DNA of 22,145 nt, taken from the NCBI GenBank assembly GCA_041648505.1, contig JBAZOY010000037.1:1-22145 (forward strand). The letters run 5' to 3'. This document shows, one piece after another, positions 15,158 to 21,854 of this stretch. How positions within the stretch are numbered: the first letter of the stretch is position 1; the number at the start of each line of letters is the position of its first letter. The DNA is from JBAZOY01 sp041648505. GTDB taxonomy: Bacteria > Desulfobacterota > Syntrophia > Syntrophales > CG2-30-49-12. Position numbers and translations under genes: made by a program. Below the pieces are notes generated by a model, which saw only the letters and a list, made by a program, of their open reading frames with translations, was not told the DNA's origin and ran no database searches.

Positions 15158-15844
15158 CTATATCAGTCCGAAATTATAAGCCAGGATGTAATAACTTCCC
15201 ACCAGGATAAAAACGATTCCCGTACCGCGCCTTGCGAAAAGCTCTATTCTTGTCATGTGTTTGTAAACTTTATCCAGGTAGCGGGCGCCTGTGGCGACGA
15301 TCAGGGCAAAAGCCATAACGGGCATCCCTGTTCCGATCCCGAAAATCAGCGGAAGGCCAATCATGGATTCCGCGCGAATGGACAATGGAATCAGCCCGCC
15401 GAAGAACATCGCCGCCGATACCGGGCAGAGTGCGAGTGCGAACAAGCCGCCGAGCAAAAACGAGTGGATCAGACCTCCGCTTCCCAGCCTCTTCTGCAGC
15501 GATTCAGGAGGGGAAATCCCGGACAGACGGAGGCTCCAGATGTCCAGCAGCACGAGACCGATCGCAATCAGAAAAAATCCAATGACTTTGTTTATATACT
15601 GCTGCAGAATATTGGAAAGAAGCGGCATATTGACCAGGGTCTTCAAGGTCAGGAAGCCCAATACCGCATAGACGGCGCTCCTTCCCAAGGTATAAAGAAC
15701 GCCCGACAGCACGACCATCCGCTGGTTCGCTACTCGATAAGAGACATACGAGATCGCGGCAATATTCGTGGCCAGAGGACAGGGGCTGATGGAGCAGAGA
15801 ATCCCCAGCCATAGCGCTGTTAAGATCGGCAGAAAGGATTCCAT
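15158..15844 (-). CDS. ArsG-like / DsbD-type membrane protein
   Basis: 228 residues with about six membrane segments. CSISPCPLATN (C17, C22) in the first and FALALCPVSAAMFFGG (C140) in a later segment resemble the paired membrane cysteines of CcdA/DsbD, which pass electrons from cytoplasmic thioredoxin to periplasmic thiols. Together with the preceding gene it matches the ArsF-ArsG pair; ArsG of Shewanella is described as an efflux permease for aromatic arsenicals. Its ATG directly follows the arsF-like stop with no gap, so the two are co-translated. Either an exporter or a thiol relay to the ArsF-like protein is possible; the cysteines favour considering the latter. Confidence 0.78.
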   Translation of the reverse strand: MESFLPILTALWLGILCSISPCPLATNIAAISYVSYRVANQRMVVLSGVLYTLGRSAVYAVLGFLTLKTLVNMPLLSNILQQYINKVIGFFLIAIGLVLLDIWSLRLSGISPPESLQKRLGSGGLIHSFLLGGLFALALCPVSAAMFFGGLIPLSIRAESMIGLPLIFGIGTGMPVMAFALIVATGARYLDKVYKHMTRIELFARRGTGIVFILVGSYYILAYNFGLI

Positions 15845-16300
15845 CTATTTCGACTCCTGCAAATAGGCGTTGATTTCCGTTTTGACATACTGATAAAATT
15901 TGTCCCTGTCTCCAGAGAGGCGCCAGACCCCGTCCAGGTTTTTCCATTGTACCTGCCGGTCGCCTCTGTAAAGTACGATGACCAGAGAACTGTTATATAA
16001 CTGATAATCCTGGATGAAATGCCGGTTCTCCTGCACATCTACATTCACAGTCCGGAACTTCAGTTTCTTGTCCTGTATCTGCCGGGGAAAGTATTTTTCC
16101 ACAGCTTCCTTCGAAAATTGCTCATTCCTCTTGCAGGTGACACAGCGGTAGTCTCCATGAAAATAGATGGCCAGGACAGTGGCATCGGATTGCGACGCCT
16201 CCTTCGACTTTGGCAAGGTCTCGGCCGCGGAAGACAGTGCCCATCCCATTAGAAAAACGGTCAGTATGACCGTCAGACCAGAAAGTATAAATCTGTGCAT
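15845..16300 (-). CDS. ArsF-like exported thioredoxin-fold protein
   Basis: 151 residues. An N-terminal hydrophobic stretch (4-26) ending in SSAAE looks like a signal peptide or anchor, so the protein probably faces the periplasm. TVLAIYFHGDYRCVTCKRNE contains a CxxC pair (C53, C56) in the thioredoxin-fold position. The rest (VNVDVQENRHFIQDYQLYNS) fits the ArsF family, described as a nitrophenyl-compound nitroreductase subunit in the ArsEFG system. The GAGG ribosome site precedes ATG 16300 by about eight bases. It abuts the ArsG-like gene. Nitroreductase activity is family knowledge by resemblance and is not evident from the motif, which looks like a thiol-disulfide protein. Confidence 0.75.
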   Translation of the reverse strand: MHRFILSGLTVILTVFLMGWALSSAAETLPKSKEASQSDATVLAIYFHGDYRCVTCKRNEQFSKEAVEKYFPRQIQDKKLKFRTVNVDVQENRHFIQDYQLYNSSLVIVLYRGDRQVQWKNLDGVWRLSGDRDKFYQYVKTEINAYLQESK

Positions 16301-16381
16301 GGTTATTGCCTCATCTTTCTCAGTGCATTTGCCTGAAAATTTTCATATAATCACAGTAATTAAACAAATCTTCTTTCAAAA

Positions 16382-17779
16382 CTACCACTTATACGAAACC
16401 ATCATTGTAGTAGAGAAAAATCCCATGCTTGCCTTGCTGTTCAGCATGTCGGGCGAGATATTGTGGCTGTTTTCAACCTGGATGTCTTTGTTGAATCCAT
16501 AGATCATAGCCATATTGAACTCAAAGTTGCTGCCGACTTCGTAGCCGAGACCGCCCGTGATATGATGCTCAACAGAGGGGTTCATTATGATAAGGAGACC
16601 TTCCGGAGGTACCGGATTTTTCCCGTATGCATACCCCATCCTCAGTTTAAAATGCTCAGTAGCCGGATATTCCATGCCTATCTTAAATACCCACTGGTCT
16701 TTCCAGTTTGTCTTCATCGTAAATTCCTGATCAGGCTGGGCTGTACCGTTCATTGTCACACTGGTGAGTTTAACAGGAATTTCATCATAATACTCAGACC
16801 AGTTGAGCCATTCTACATCAACGGCTACGAGCATTCCGCCAAGTTGCTTCATCCTCATGAACATACCTGCCTTTACAGATTGAGGCCATCCGATCTTCAT
16901 ATCGAAGTCGCCTGTCATCCTTGTCTGAACCGGTATCATACCTCCCATCTGGGCTATCGGTGCGATCATAGTGGCATCGCCTTTGAGATTTATATCTGCG
17001 GGGGTTGTGTAGGCTAGACCAAATCCATACATATTCTGAAAGTTGTAAAGAATACCGACTTTGCCCGATATGCTCCAGGCTTGTCCATCCATATCTGCAT
17101 TAAAGAGAGTGTCTAACAGGCCGTTTGGCTGATTGCCCATTGGACCGCCGCCAGCCTGGTCCATGAAGAAAGGCATCTTCATTTGCATCATGGAATACCC
17201 GACCTGAGGTGAAACGCCTATTGTTATTGTGTCGGTAATTTTGTAGGCAACCGTAGGTGCGACCTTCATGTAACCGAACTGGGAAAAGTATTCGGTGTTT
17301 GAGAAATCCAGTGTTCCTGCCGGCAGCATTTCCAGAAAACGGTTATCCACTCTCAAAGTGCCGTAGTCTGATCCCGTACCGCCTTCATTGAACATCCCAA
17401 TTCCGAAGTACCATGGACTGTCCTTTTTGTGATAAGCAAAGCCCGCCGATGGAATCAGGTAGATGGGATGCTTTCCGTCCGTGTCATTAAGTGTGCTTGA
17501 TCCCGTGGCATCCTTATTCTGGAATGGGAAGAAGGGAAACATCATTTCAAGATTCATATCCACTCTTCTGCCGTCAATCTTAGATATTGCGGCAGGGTTG
17601 GTGTTCATAACGGTTGTGTCGTCACCAACTGCTATCGAAGTTCCTGCCATCCCTGCGCTCTTTGCGCCATAAGCTATGTTTTCCATGCCGTTGTTCGCCT
17701 CTGATTGTACTGTGCCGCATATTAGTACAAAACCAGTGATCAGAAAGACGAACAGATTCTGTTTTAATTGATTGCGCAT
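16382..17779 (-). CDS. FadL/OmpP1-type outer-membrane transporter
   Basis: 465 residues. A signal peptide (about 1-28, LFVFLITGFVLICGTVQSEA) is followed by the FadL hatch signature NGMENIAYGAKSAGMAGTS and DDTTVMNTNPAA. Alternating beta-strand segments run to a final aromatic residue (VSYKW), the outer-membrane insertion signal. FadL-family channels admit hydrophobic compounds, including long-chain fatty acids and aromatic hydrocarbons. It is 81 bp upstream of the arsF-like gene on the same strand. Methionine-rich loops (MMQMKMPFFMD, near residues 198-208) are a notable feature. A substrate linked to aromatic or methylated arsenicals is an inference from position only. Confidence 0.87.
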   Translation of the reverse strand: MRNQLKQNLFVFLITGFVLICGTVQSEANNGMENIAYGAKSAGMAGTSIAVGDDTTVMNTNPAAISKIDGRRVDMNLEMMFPFFPFQNKDATGSSTLNDTDGKHPIYLIPSAGFAYHKKDSPWYFGIGMFNEGGTGSDYGTLRVDNRFLEMLPAGTLDFSNTEYFSQFGYMKVAPTVAYKITDTITIGVSPQVGYSMMQMKMPFFMDQAGGGPMGNQPNGLLDTLFNADMDGQAWSISGKVGILYNFQNMYGFGLAYTTPADINLKGDATMIAPIAQMGGMIPVQTRMTGDFDMKIGWPQSVKAGMFMRMKQLGGMLVAVDVEWLNWSEYYDEIPVKLTSVTMNGTAQPDQEFTMKTNWKDQWVFKIGMEYPATEHFKLRMGYAYGKNPVPPEGLLIIMNPSVEHHITGGLGYEVGSNFEFNMAMIYGFNKDIQVENSHNISPDMLNSKASMGFFSTTMMVSYKW

Positions 17780-17823
17780 AATCTTCCGGTTCTTTTCTTC
17801 GAAAAAAATTATGAGGAATAAAA

Positions 17824-17897
17824 GGGGAATCCATTCGGCAAAAAATTTATGGATTCCCTGCTCTATTTACAATGACTATTGTCTAACCATCTGAAAC
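17824..17897 (-). repeat. Dispersed repeat, copy B, possible terminator
   Basis: GGGAATCCAT (17825-17834) pairs perfectly with ATGGATTCCC (17849-17858). The right arm and its flank (17849-17897) match copy A at 10535-10583. Read on the minus strand, the stem is followed by CTTTTATT, so here the element also resembles a rho-independent terminator between the Fe-S protein gene (ending 17965) and the FadL-type gene (starting 17779). That would split the region into separate transcripts. Confidence 0.65.
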
Positions 17898-17964
17898 CTT
17901 CGGAACTGTCTTTACTTTCTGAACAGGTAGGAAAAAATATCTAAAGAACCCAGGATAGTGTCCG

Positions 17965-18513
17965 TTACAAAAAATCCTTAGGGACATCGTAACCGGCATT
18001 TTCTAATATAGCCAATAGCTCTTTTCTTTTTTCTTTAAATTCAGCGGTAAAAAGAGGTTTGCATTGGGCAATGTTTACCTCTGCATTCATTAATTTAATG
18101 GTAAATCCATAGCAGCCTTTTCCCGGGCAGTCTTCACATTTTATATTTGGGAAATAACTGTAAAGACTTAAGGGACTTAATGTAAGCCACTTATCATATT
18201 TTGGTTTGATGCTTTCACGATTATCATAGGCCTTATTAATGAGGTCTTTTAACCTATCTAAAACTTCTTTTCCCTCATCCTCGTTCTCCAGATTGGTGAT
18301 GGTAATTTCTTCAGGATAAAACACTATTATTCTGCCATCCTTGTTCAAAATGAGATTTTGTGTATTGTGATTATAAGAACATCCTCTGAAGACAGTGTTC
18401 AGGTATGGCAGTACTTCATGAATATCATCCGTAAGCTCTGCTATTATCCTGATCTTGTTAGGGTCTACTAGACACATCCCTGCGGTAAAATTATATCCAT
18501 TAAGCAACAACAT
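17965..18513 (-). CDS. Small protein with C-terminal 4Cys Fe-S domain
   Basis: 182 residues, no signal peptide. The C-terminal part has cysteines at 126, 129, 134 and 151 (KCEDCPGKGCYGF ... NIAQCKPL), spaced C-x2-C-x4-C-x16-C, the pattern of the putative Fe-S domain also found in corrinoid/iron-sulfur proteins and related redox factors. The first ~110 residues contain NKDGRIIVFYPEEITITNL and a charged helix; I recognise no catalytic motif there, though C14 and C45 may matter. It lies in line with the ArsP-like permease, thioredoxin-like and glutaredoxin-like genes, so it may serve as an electron carrier in that set (inference). GGAGGA precedes the ATG, at somewhat long spacing. Confidence 0.72.
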   Translation of the reverse strand: MLLLNGYNFTAGMCLVDPNKIRIIAELTDDIHEVLPYLNTVFRGCSYNHNTQNLILNKDGRIIVFYPEEITITNLENEDEGKEVLDRLKDLINKAYDNRESIKPKYDKWLTLSPLSLYSYFPNIKCEDCPGKGCYGFTIKLMNAEVNIAQCKPLFTAEFKEKRKELLAILENAGYDVPKDFL

Positions 18514-18589
18514 TATTATCGCTCTCCTCCTTTAAATAGATTTGCAAAGGAAGTTAAAACCTATTCCGCTGAAAATCTGTTTGATTTTT

Positions 18590-18608
18590 TACATGCTCAC
18601 GGCATGTA
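18590..18608. promoter_or_regulatory. Perfect 7-bp inverted repeat between two genes
   Basis: TACATGC and GCATGTA flank a 5-nt loop. It lies 22 bases beyond the end of the glutaredoxin-like gene and about 77 bases ahead of the Fe-S protein gene. On the minus strand it is followed by A residues rather than T, so it is not a standard terminator; an RNA-stabilising hairpin or an operator is possible. Confidence 0.35.
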
Positions 18609-18630
18609 TTCAACTGCCTCACGAAAGACG

Positions 18631-18837
18631 TCACGCACCGCCATAACCGATAGTTACTTTTTCACCTTCCACGATAACAGGTACAGATTCTTCACCCTTG
18701 GAGTATTTAAGCATTTCTTTCCGTCTTTTCCGATCAGCATTTACATTGTAGTAGGTTGCGCTTTTACCGTAATCTTGCCGCGCCTTCTGGCAGAAAGGAC
18801 AAGTGTTTGTTCCATAAATAATGACGTCCGGTTTCAT
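18631..18837 (-). CDS. Small glutaredoxin-like protein
   Basis: 68 residues. VIIYGTNTCPFCQKARQDYG has the CxxC pair (C16, C19) at the end of the first strand, and SVPVIVEGEKVTIGYGGA has the cis-proline and the glycine pair of glutaredoxins. It is shorter than typical glutaredoxins (80-90) but both sheet ends are present; it resembles the small glutaredoxin-like (Uxx-star type) proteins, here with cysteine and not selenocysteine. GGAGG lies nine bases before the ATG. It follows the thioredoxin-like gene by 48 bp. In this setting it could reduce the permease-associated thiol protein or arsenicals, but no substrate can be read from the sequence. Confidence 0.82.
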   Translation of the reverse strand: MKPDVIIYGTNTCPFCQKARQDYGKSATYYNVNADRKRRKEMLKYSKGEESVPVIVEGEKVTIGYGGA

Positions 18838-18885
18838 TTTTTCAAACCTCCATCCCTACGGTAGTCGGAAGAATAATTACCGGGT

Positions 18886-19116
18886 TCAAGTGATAATTTT
18901 TTTGATTTCGTCAACCGAGAGTATTTTCCCCGTGGACTTTACCACCCCGTTCACCGCCATGGCCGGCGTGATCATCACCCCGTATTCGACGATCTTTTTT
19001 ATCTCTTCAACCTTTACGATTTCTGCCTCTATCTTAGATTCTTTTATCGCTCTTTCAACGTTTTCTGCCAGTTTTTTACATTTGGCACAGCCTGGTCCTA
19101 AAATCTCGATTTTCAT
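18886..19116 (-). CDS. Small thioredoxin-like CxxC protein (ArsE-like)
   Basis: 77 residues from ATG 19116, chosen because AGGAGA lies about nine bases upstream; the in-frame ATG at 19140 has no ribosome site. KIEILGPGCAKCKKLAENVE holds the CxxC pair and EYGVMITPAMAVNGVV the cis-proline. This is the 'redox-active disulfide protein 2' type of thioredoxin, frequent beside ArsP-type permeases. It is also the size and type of ArsE in the ArsEFG set. It begins 16 bp after the permease stop. A role in delivering reducing power or the As(III) substrate to the permease is inference. Confidence 0.85.
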   Translation of the reverse strand: MKIEILGPGCAKCKKLAENVERAIKESKIEAEIVKVEEIKKIVEYGVMITPAMAVNGVVKSTGKILSVDEIKKIIT

Positions 19117-19132
19117 CTTTTTAAATCTCCTG

Positions 19133-20305
19133 TTATTCAACGATATTTCCGTAGAGTATTCCGGATATGGTAGACATCAGCACCACAAGGGAAACGTAGA
19201 CCAAAGTCTTCTTTGTTCCTATAACGCTTCTTATAACCAGCATGCTGGGAAGACTTAGTGCCGGTCCAGCCAGAAGCAAAGCCAGGGCTGGGCCCTGACC
19301 CATGCCGCTTCCGATTAAACCTTGTAATATGGGTACCTCGGTCAGAGTGGCAAAATACATGAGTGCAGCAGAGATAGAGGCAAAAAGATTTGCCCCTAAT
19401 GAGTTTCCCCCTACCAGATAAGCAATATACCTTGAAGGAACTATGCCCTGGTTGCTATCCGGTCTTCCCAGAAGGAAACCGGCTACAAGAACACCGGCAA
19501 ATAAAAGTGGAATAATCTGTTTGGCAAAACCCCATGAGGCATCTACCCATGTAAGAAGTTCATCTTTCTTAAACCAGTTCCAGAGTATCAAGACGAGCAT
19601 GATTAAAAGACCAATGGTGACATACCAGTGAATTTTATAGATATCCATCCAGAAAACGCTATCTTCCTGGGGTTTGGCCCATGCGGCAAATATCAGGATG
19701 AGAACCAGGGTTAAGATATAAATGGTTTCTTTCCAGAGGGGACGTTCTTTGGTTTCCTCGTCAGGGAGGATAATCTTACCTTGGGTTTTTTCCTTCTCCT
19801 CTTTCCGGTAGATATAAGCCATGGCAAGGCCCACAACAACGGAGAAAAGAATGGCACCTAATGCCCTGGCCAACCCCAGTTTCCATCCCAGTACCTTTGC
19901 CGTGAGAATAATGGCCAGAACATTTATGGCAGGACCTGAATAGAGAAACGCTGTAGCAGGACCAATTCCTGCCCCCTGTCGGTAAATTCCTGCAAAGATC
20001 GGAAGTACCGTACAGGAGCAGACAGCCAGAATCGTACCGGAGATAGAGGCCACACTGTATGATAGAATTTTATTTGCCTGTGCCCCGAAATACTTCATGA
20101 CCGCTGCCTGAGAGACAAAACAGGAGATGGCACCGGCGATGAAGAAGGCGGGAACCAGGCATGTCAGGATATGTTTTTGGGCGTATTCCTGAGCCATCAT
20201 AAAGGCCTCAAGAGCCCCACTTCTTATGGATGAATGGTCAAAGGGGATATAATAAAAGGCTAAAAATACAAAGGCCAGCAGAATGAATTTGGTTCTTTCC
20301 CGCAT
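19133..20305 (-). CDS. ArsP-like permease (organoarsenical or metal efflux)
   Basis: 390 residues from ATG 20305 (MRERTK); the frame is open to 20368, but that start would lie at the expected transcription start, inside the dyad. Eight or so membrane segments occur in two halves separated by a charged cytoplasmic loop (EEKEKTQGK, DEETKERP). The motif TILAVCSCTVLPIFAGIY and the repeat-like GPALALLLAGPALSLPS belong to the permease family (PF03773) that includes ArsP, an exporter of trivalent methyl- and aromatic arsenicals, and SO_0444-type metal exporters. The neighbouring arsM gene would supply methylarsenite. The alternative is Cu/Zn efflux; genomic context favours arsenic. Confidence 0.82.
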   Translation of the reverse strand: MRERTKFILLAFVFLAFYYIPFDHSSIRSGALEAFMMAQEYAQKHILTCLVPAFFIAGAISCFVSQAAVMKYFGAQANKILSYSVASISGTILAVCSCTVLPIFAGIYRQGAGIGPATAFLYSGPAINVLAIILTAKVLGWKLGLARALGAILFSVVVGLAMAYIYRKEEKEKTQGKIILPDEETKERPLWKETIYILTLVLILIFAAWAKPQEDSVFWMDIYKIHWYVTIGLLIMLVLILWNWFKKDELLTWVDASWGFAKQIIPLLFAGVLVAGFLLGRPDSNQGIVPSRYIAYLVGGNSLGANLFASISAALMYFATLTEVPILQGLIGSGMGQGPALALLLAGPALSLPSMLVIRSVIGTKKTLVYVSLVVLMSTISGILYGNIVE

Positions 20306-20338
20306 CTCCAAGTACCTTTCTTTCCTATGGCTTTGATG

Positions 20339-20369
20339 TATGGTAAAACTACTTGAGTAATTTACCATA
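20339..20369. promoter_or_regulatory. Operator-like dyad ahead of the ArsP-like gene
   Basis: TATGGTAAA (20339-20347) and TTTACCATA (20361-20369) are perfect inverted repeats around 13 bp that contain a further near-dyad, TACTTGAGTA. The element starts right at the expected transcription start of the promoter at 20377-20405, a usual place for a repressor such as ArsR. It could also fold as an RNA hairpin in the leader. Confidence 0.6.
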
Positions 20370-20376
20370 TAGTCAA

Positions 20377-20405
20377 ATAGTAGTTAGCAAATTACACTAT
20401 GTCAA
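20377..20405 (-). promoter_or_regulatory. Sigma70 promoter for the ArsP-like gene
   Basis: On the minus strand TTGACA (20405-20400) and TACTAT (20382-20377) are separated by exactly 17 bp. The transcript would start near 20370, giving a leader of about 65 nt to ATG 20305 that contains the dyad. Confidence 0.65.
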
Positions 20406-20574
20406 GCAGATATTTGCTGGATTTCATGCGATTCTTCACCAGTCTCGTCACACAGCTAAAGAAATACAATTTCAAGGTGATAGATAATAGATGTCCAGCC
20501 CTTCCTTTCTGTCTGAGAGGATTACAGGTGGTAAAAATACGCAAAGGCATTATCGCTGGAATTAATACTGCTTG

Positions 20575-21381
20575 TTATACATGAGGTTTTACTGCCTCAA
20601 TAGCTGCTGAAACAACATAATCCTCGATCTTGCTTCCTGGCGCCCATTCACGGATGAATACTTTGCTTTCCGCTTTTGGTTTGATGTGAATGTTTTCAAA
20701 ACCAGCACGCAGCAACATAGATTCAAGCTCTTGGATGGTAGGTGCACCCGCTATACACCCGGTGTAGTATGCCATGTTTTTTTTGATGTCTTCCGGCAGT
20801 TCAGTGGTGGTAACAACATCTGAAATCGCCAGCCTCCCGCCCGGCTTCAGCACGCGGAAAGCTTCGCCGAAAACTCTTTCTTTATCCAGCGAAAGGTTGA
20901 TTACACAATTCGAAATGATGACATCAACAACCTTATCGGCAACGGGAATATTTTCCAACTCACCAAGTCGAAAATCGACGTTACCGACCCCGACTTTCTC
21001 CGCAATTTGGCGGGACTTGCTGATCATCTCCGGCGTCATGTCAACACCGATAACATATCCTTTGTTCCCGACGGCCCGCGCTGCCAGGAAACAGTCGAAT
21101 CCACCGCCGCTGCCCAGGTCGAGCACGGTTTCTTCGGGTTGCAGGGAGGCGATTGCCTGAGGATTACCGCACCCAAGCCCCATGTTCGCTCCTTCCGGCA
21201 CAGCAGCCATATCTTCGGCGGAATAACCCAACCTAAGCGAAATATCTATTGCCTCTGAATTATCTGTTGTTCCACAACAAGATGAATGTGAGCAACCGCA
21301 ACCGGTGCGCTCCGATGTGGCCACTTTCCCATAGGTCTGCCGAATTGCACTGCGAATCTCTTCTTTCTTGAAGTTATCCAT
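20575..21381 (-). CDS. arsM: Arsenite S-adenosylmethionine methyltransferase
   Basis: 268 residues from ATG 21381, which follows GGAGG at eight bases; the ATG at 21396 overlaps that ribosome site and is unlikely. ArsM methylates As(III) to mono-, di- and trimethyl forms. The SAM-binding loop VLDLGSGGGFDCFLAA (87-101) and the family block ANMGLGCGNPQAIASL are present. All four arsenic-site cysteines of the family appear: C36 (SSCCGT), C71 (GLGCGNP), C159 (SNCVINLS) and C209 (YTGCIAGA), with further cysteines C28 and C30. Its product, methylarsenite, is the expected substrate of the ArsP-like permease encoded next. It is separated from that gene by a promoter, so the two can be transcribed independently. 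Confidence 0.96.
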   Translation of the reverse strand: MDNFKKEEIRSAIRQTYGKVATSERTGCGCSHSSCCGTTDNSEAIDISLRLGYSAEDMAAVPEGANMGLGCGNPQAIASLQPEETVLDLGSGGGFDCFLAARAVGNKGYVIGVDMTPEMISKSRQIAEKVGVGNVDFRLGELENIPVADKVVDVIISNCVINLSLDKERVFGEAFRVLKPGGRLAISDVVTTTELPEDIKKNMAYYTGCIAGAPTIQELESMLLRAGFENIHIKPKAESKVFIREWAPGSKIEDYVVSAAIEAVKPHV

Positions 21382-21408
21382 TTGAACATCCTCCATAATG
21401 TTAACGAT

Positions 21409-21432
21409 TGATGAGCAACGCTCACCATATAG
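21409..21432. promoter_or_regulatory. Possible operator upstream of arsM
   Basis: On the minus strand the 9-mer CTATATGGT (21432-21424) is followed by the small dyad TGAGC-GTT-GCTCA. The same 9-mer overlaps the dyad ahead of the ArsP-like gene (20372-20364), also followed by CTCA. This suggests a shared regulator. TATATG may instead be a -10 element; no good -35 is seen. Confidence 0.35.
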
Positions 21433-21515
21433 ACGGAAAAAGATTGAAAAGGACGCAACCGATCAGTTGGTCAGCAATTATTACAAGGGCCGTTCTTTAG
21501 TCCGTAGTTGTAAGG

Positions 21516-21798
21516 TCACAGTGTCACCAGAAAATATGTGGTTTTAGGTTTACTGCAGGCCGAACATTGATTGTTATTTTTGCCCCGTTCCCCGGCCGTT
21601 GCATAGTATATTGCCCAACAGCTTGGATCGTCGGCAAATGCTGCATAAAGGCCGAAGTCCTTTTCAGACACCTCTCCTGTCGCCAGAAACTTTTCACGTA
21701 GTTGAACACTGGATAATTTCATCATCGCCCCGTAAGCGTTCAAGCTCAGTACTGGACTCTGTATCTTCCAACACGTAGCCACTCTTTTTTTCGCTCAT
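21516..21798 (-). pseudogene. Decayed methyltransferase-like gene
   Basis: A strong GAGGAGG site precedes ATG 21798, which opens a 34-codon frame (MSEKKSGYVLEDTESSTELE...) that stops at 21694. In another frame the sequence continues as SSVQLREKFLATGEVSEKDF, then FADDPSCWAIYYATAGERGK, up to 21516. The first part looks like the N-terminus and the second like the C-terminus of a class I SAM-dependent methyltransferase, with the SAM-binding middle missing. I read this as an internal deletion plus frameshift. The resemblance is from memory and could be wrong; a pair of small unrelated proteins is the alternative. Confidence 0.4.
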
Positions 21799-21854
21799 AT
21801 ATTCCTCCTCGCGCAATCAAATTGGCAAACCGGCCGAAAGAGTTAAACGAAAAG

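Noticed and set aside
15146..15814. 222-codon plus-strand open frame
   Set aside because: It is antisense to the ArsG-like membrane protein and has the composition expected of a shadow of hydrophobic codons.
20306..20368. Longer N-terminus for the ArsP-like permease
   Set aside because: The start would be at or next to the predicted transcription start and inside the dyad; membrane homology begins after MRERTK.
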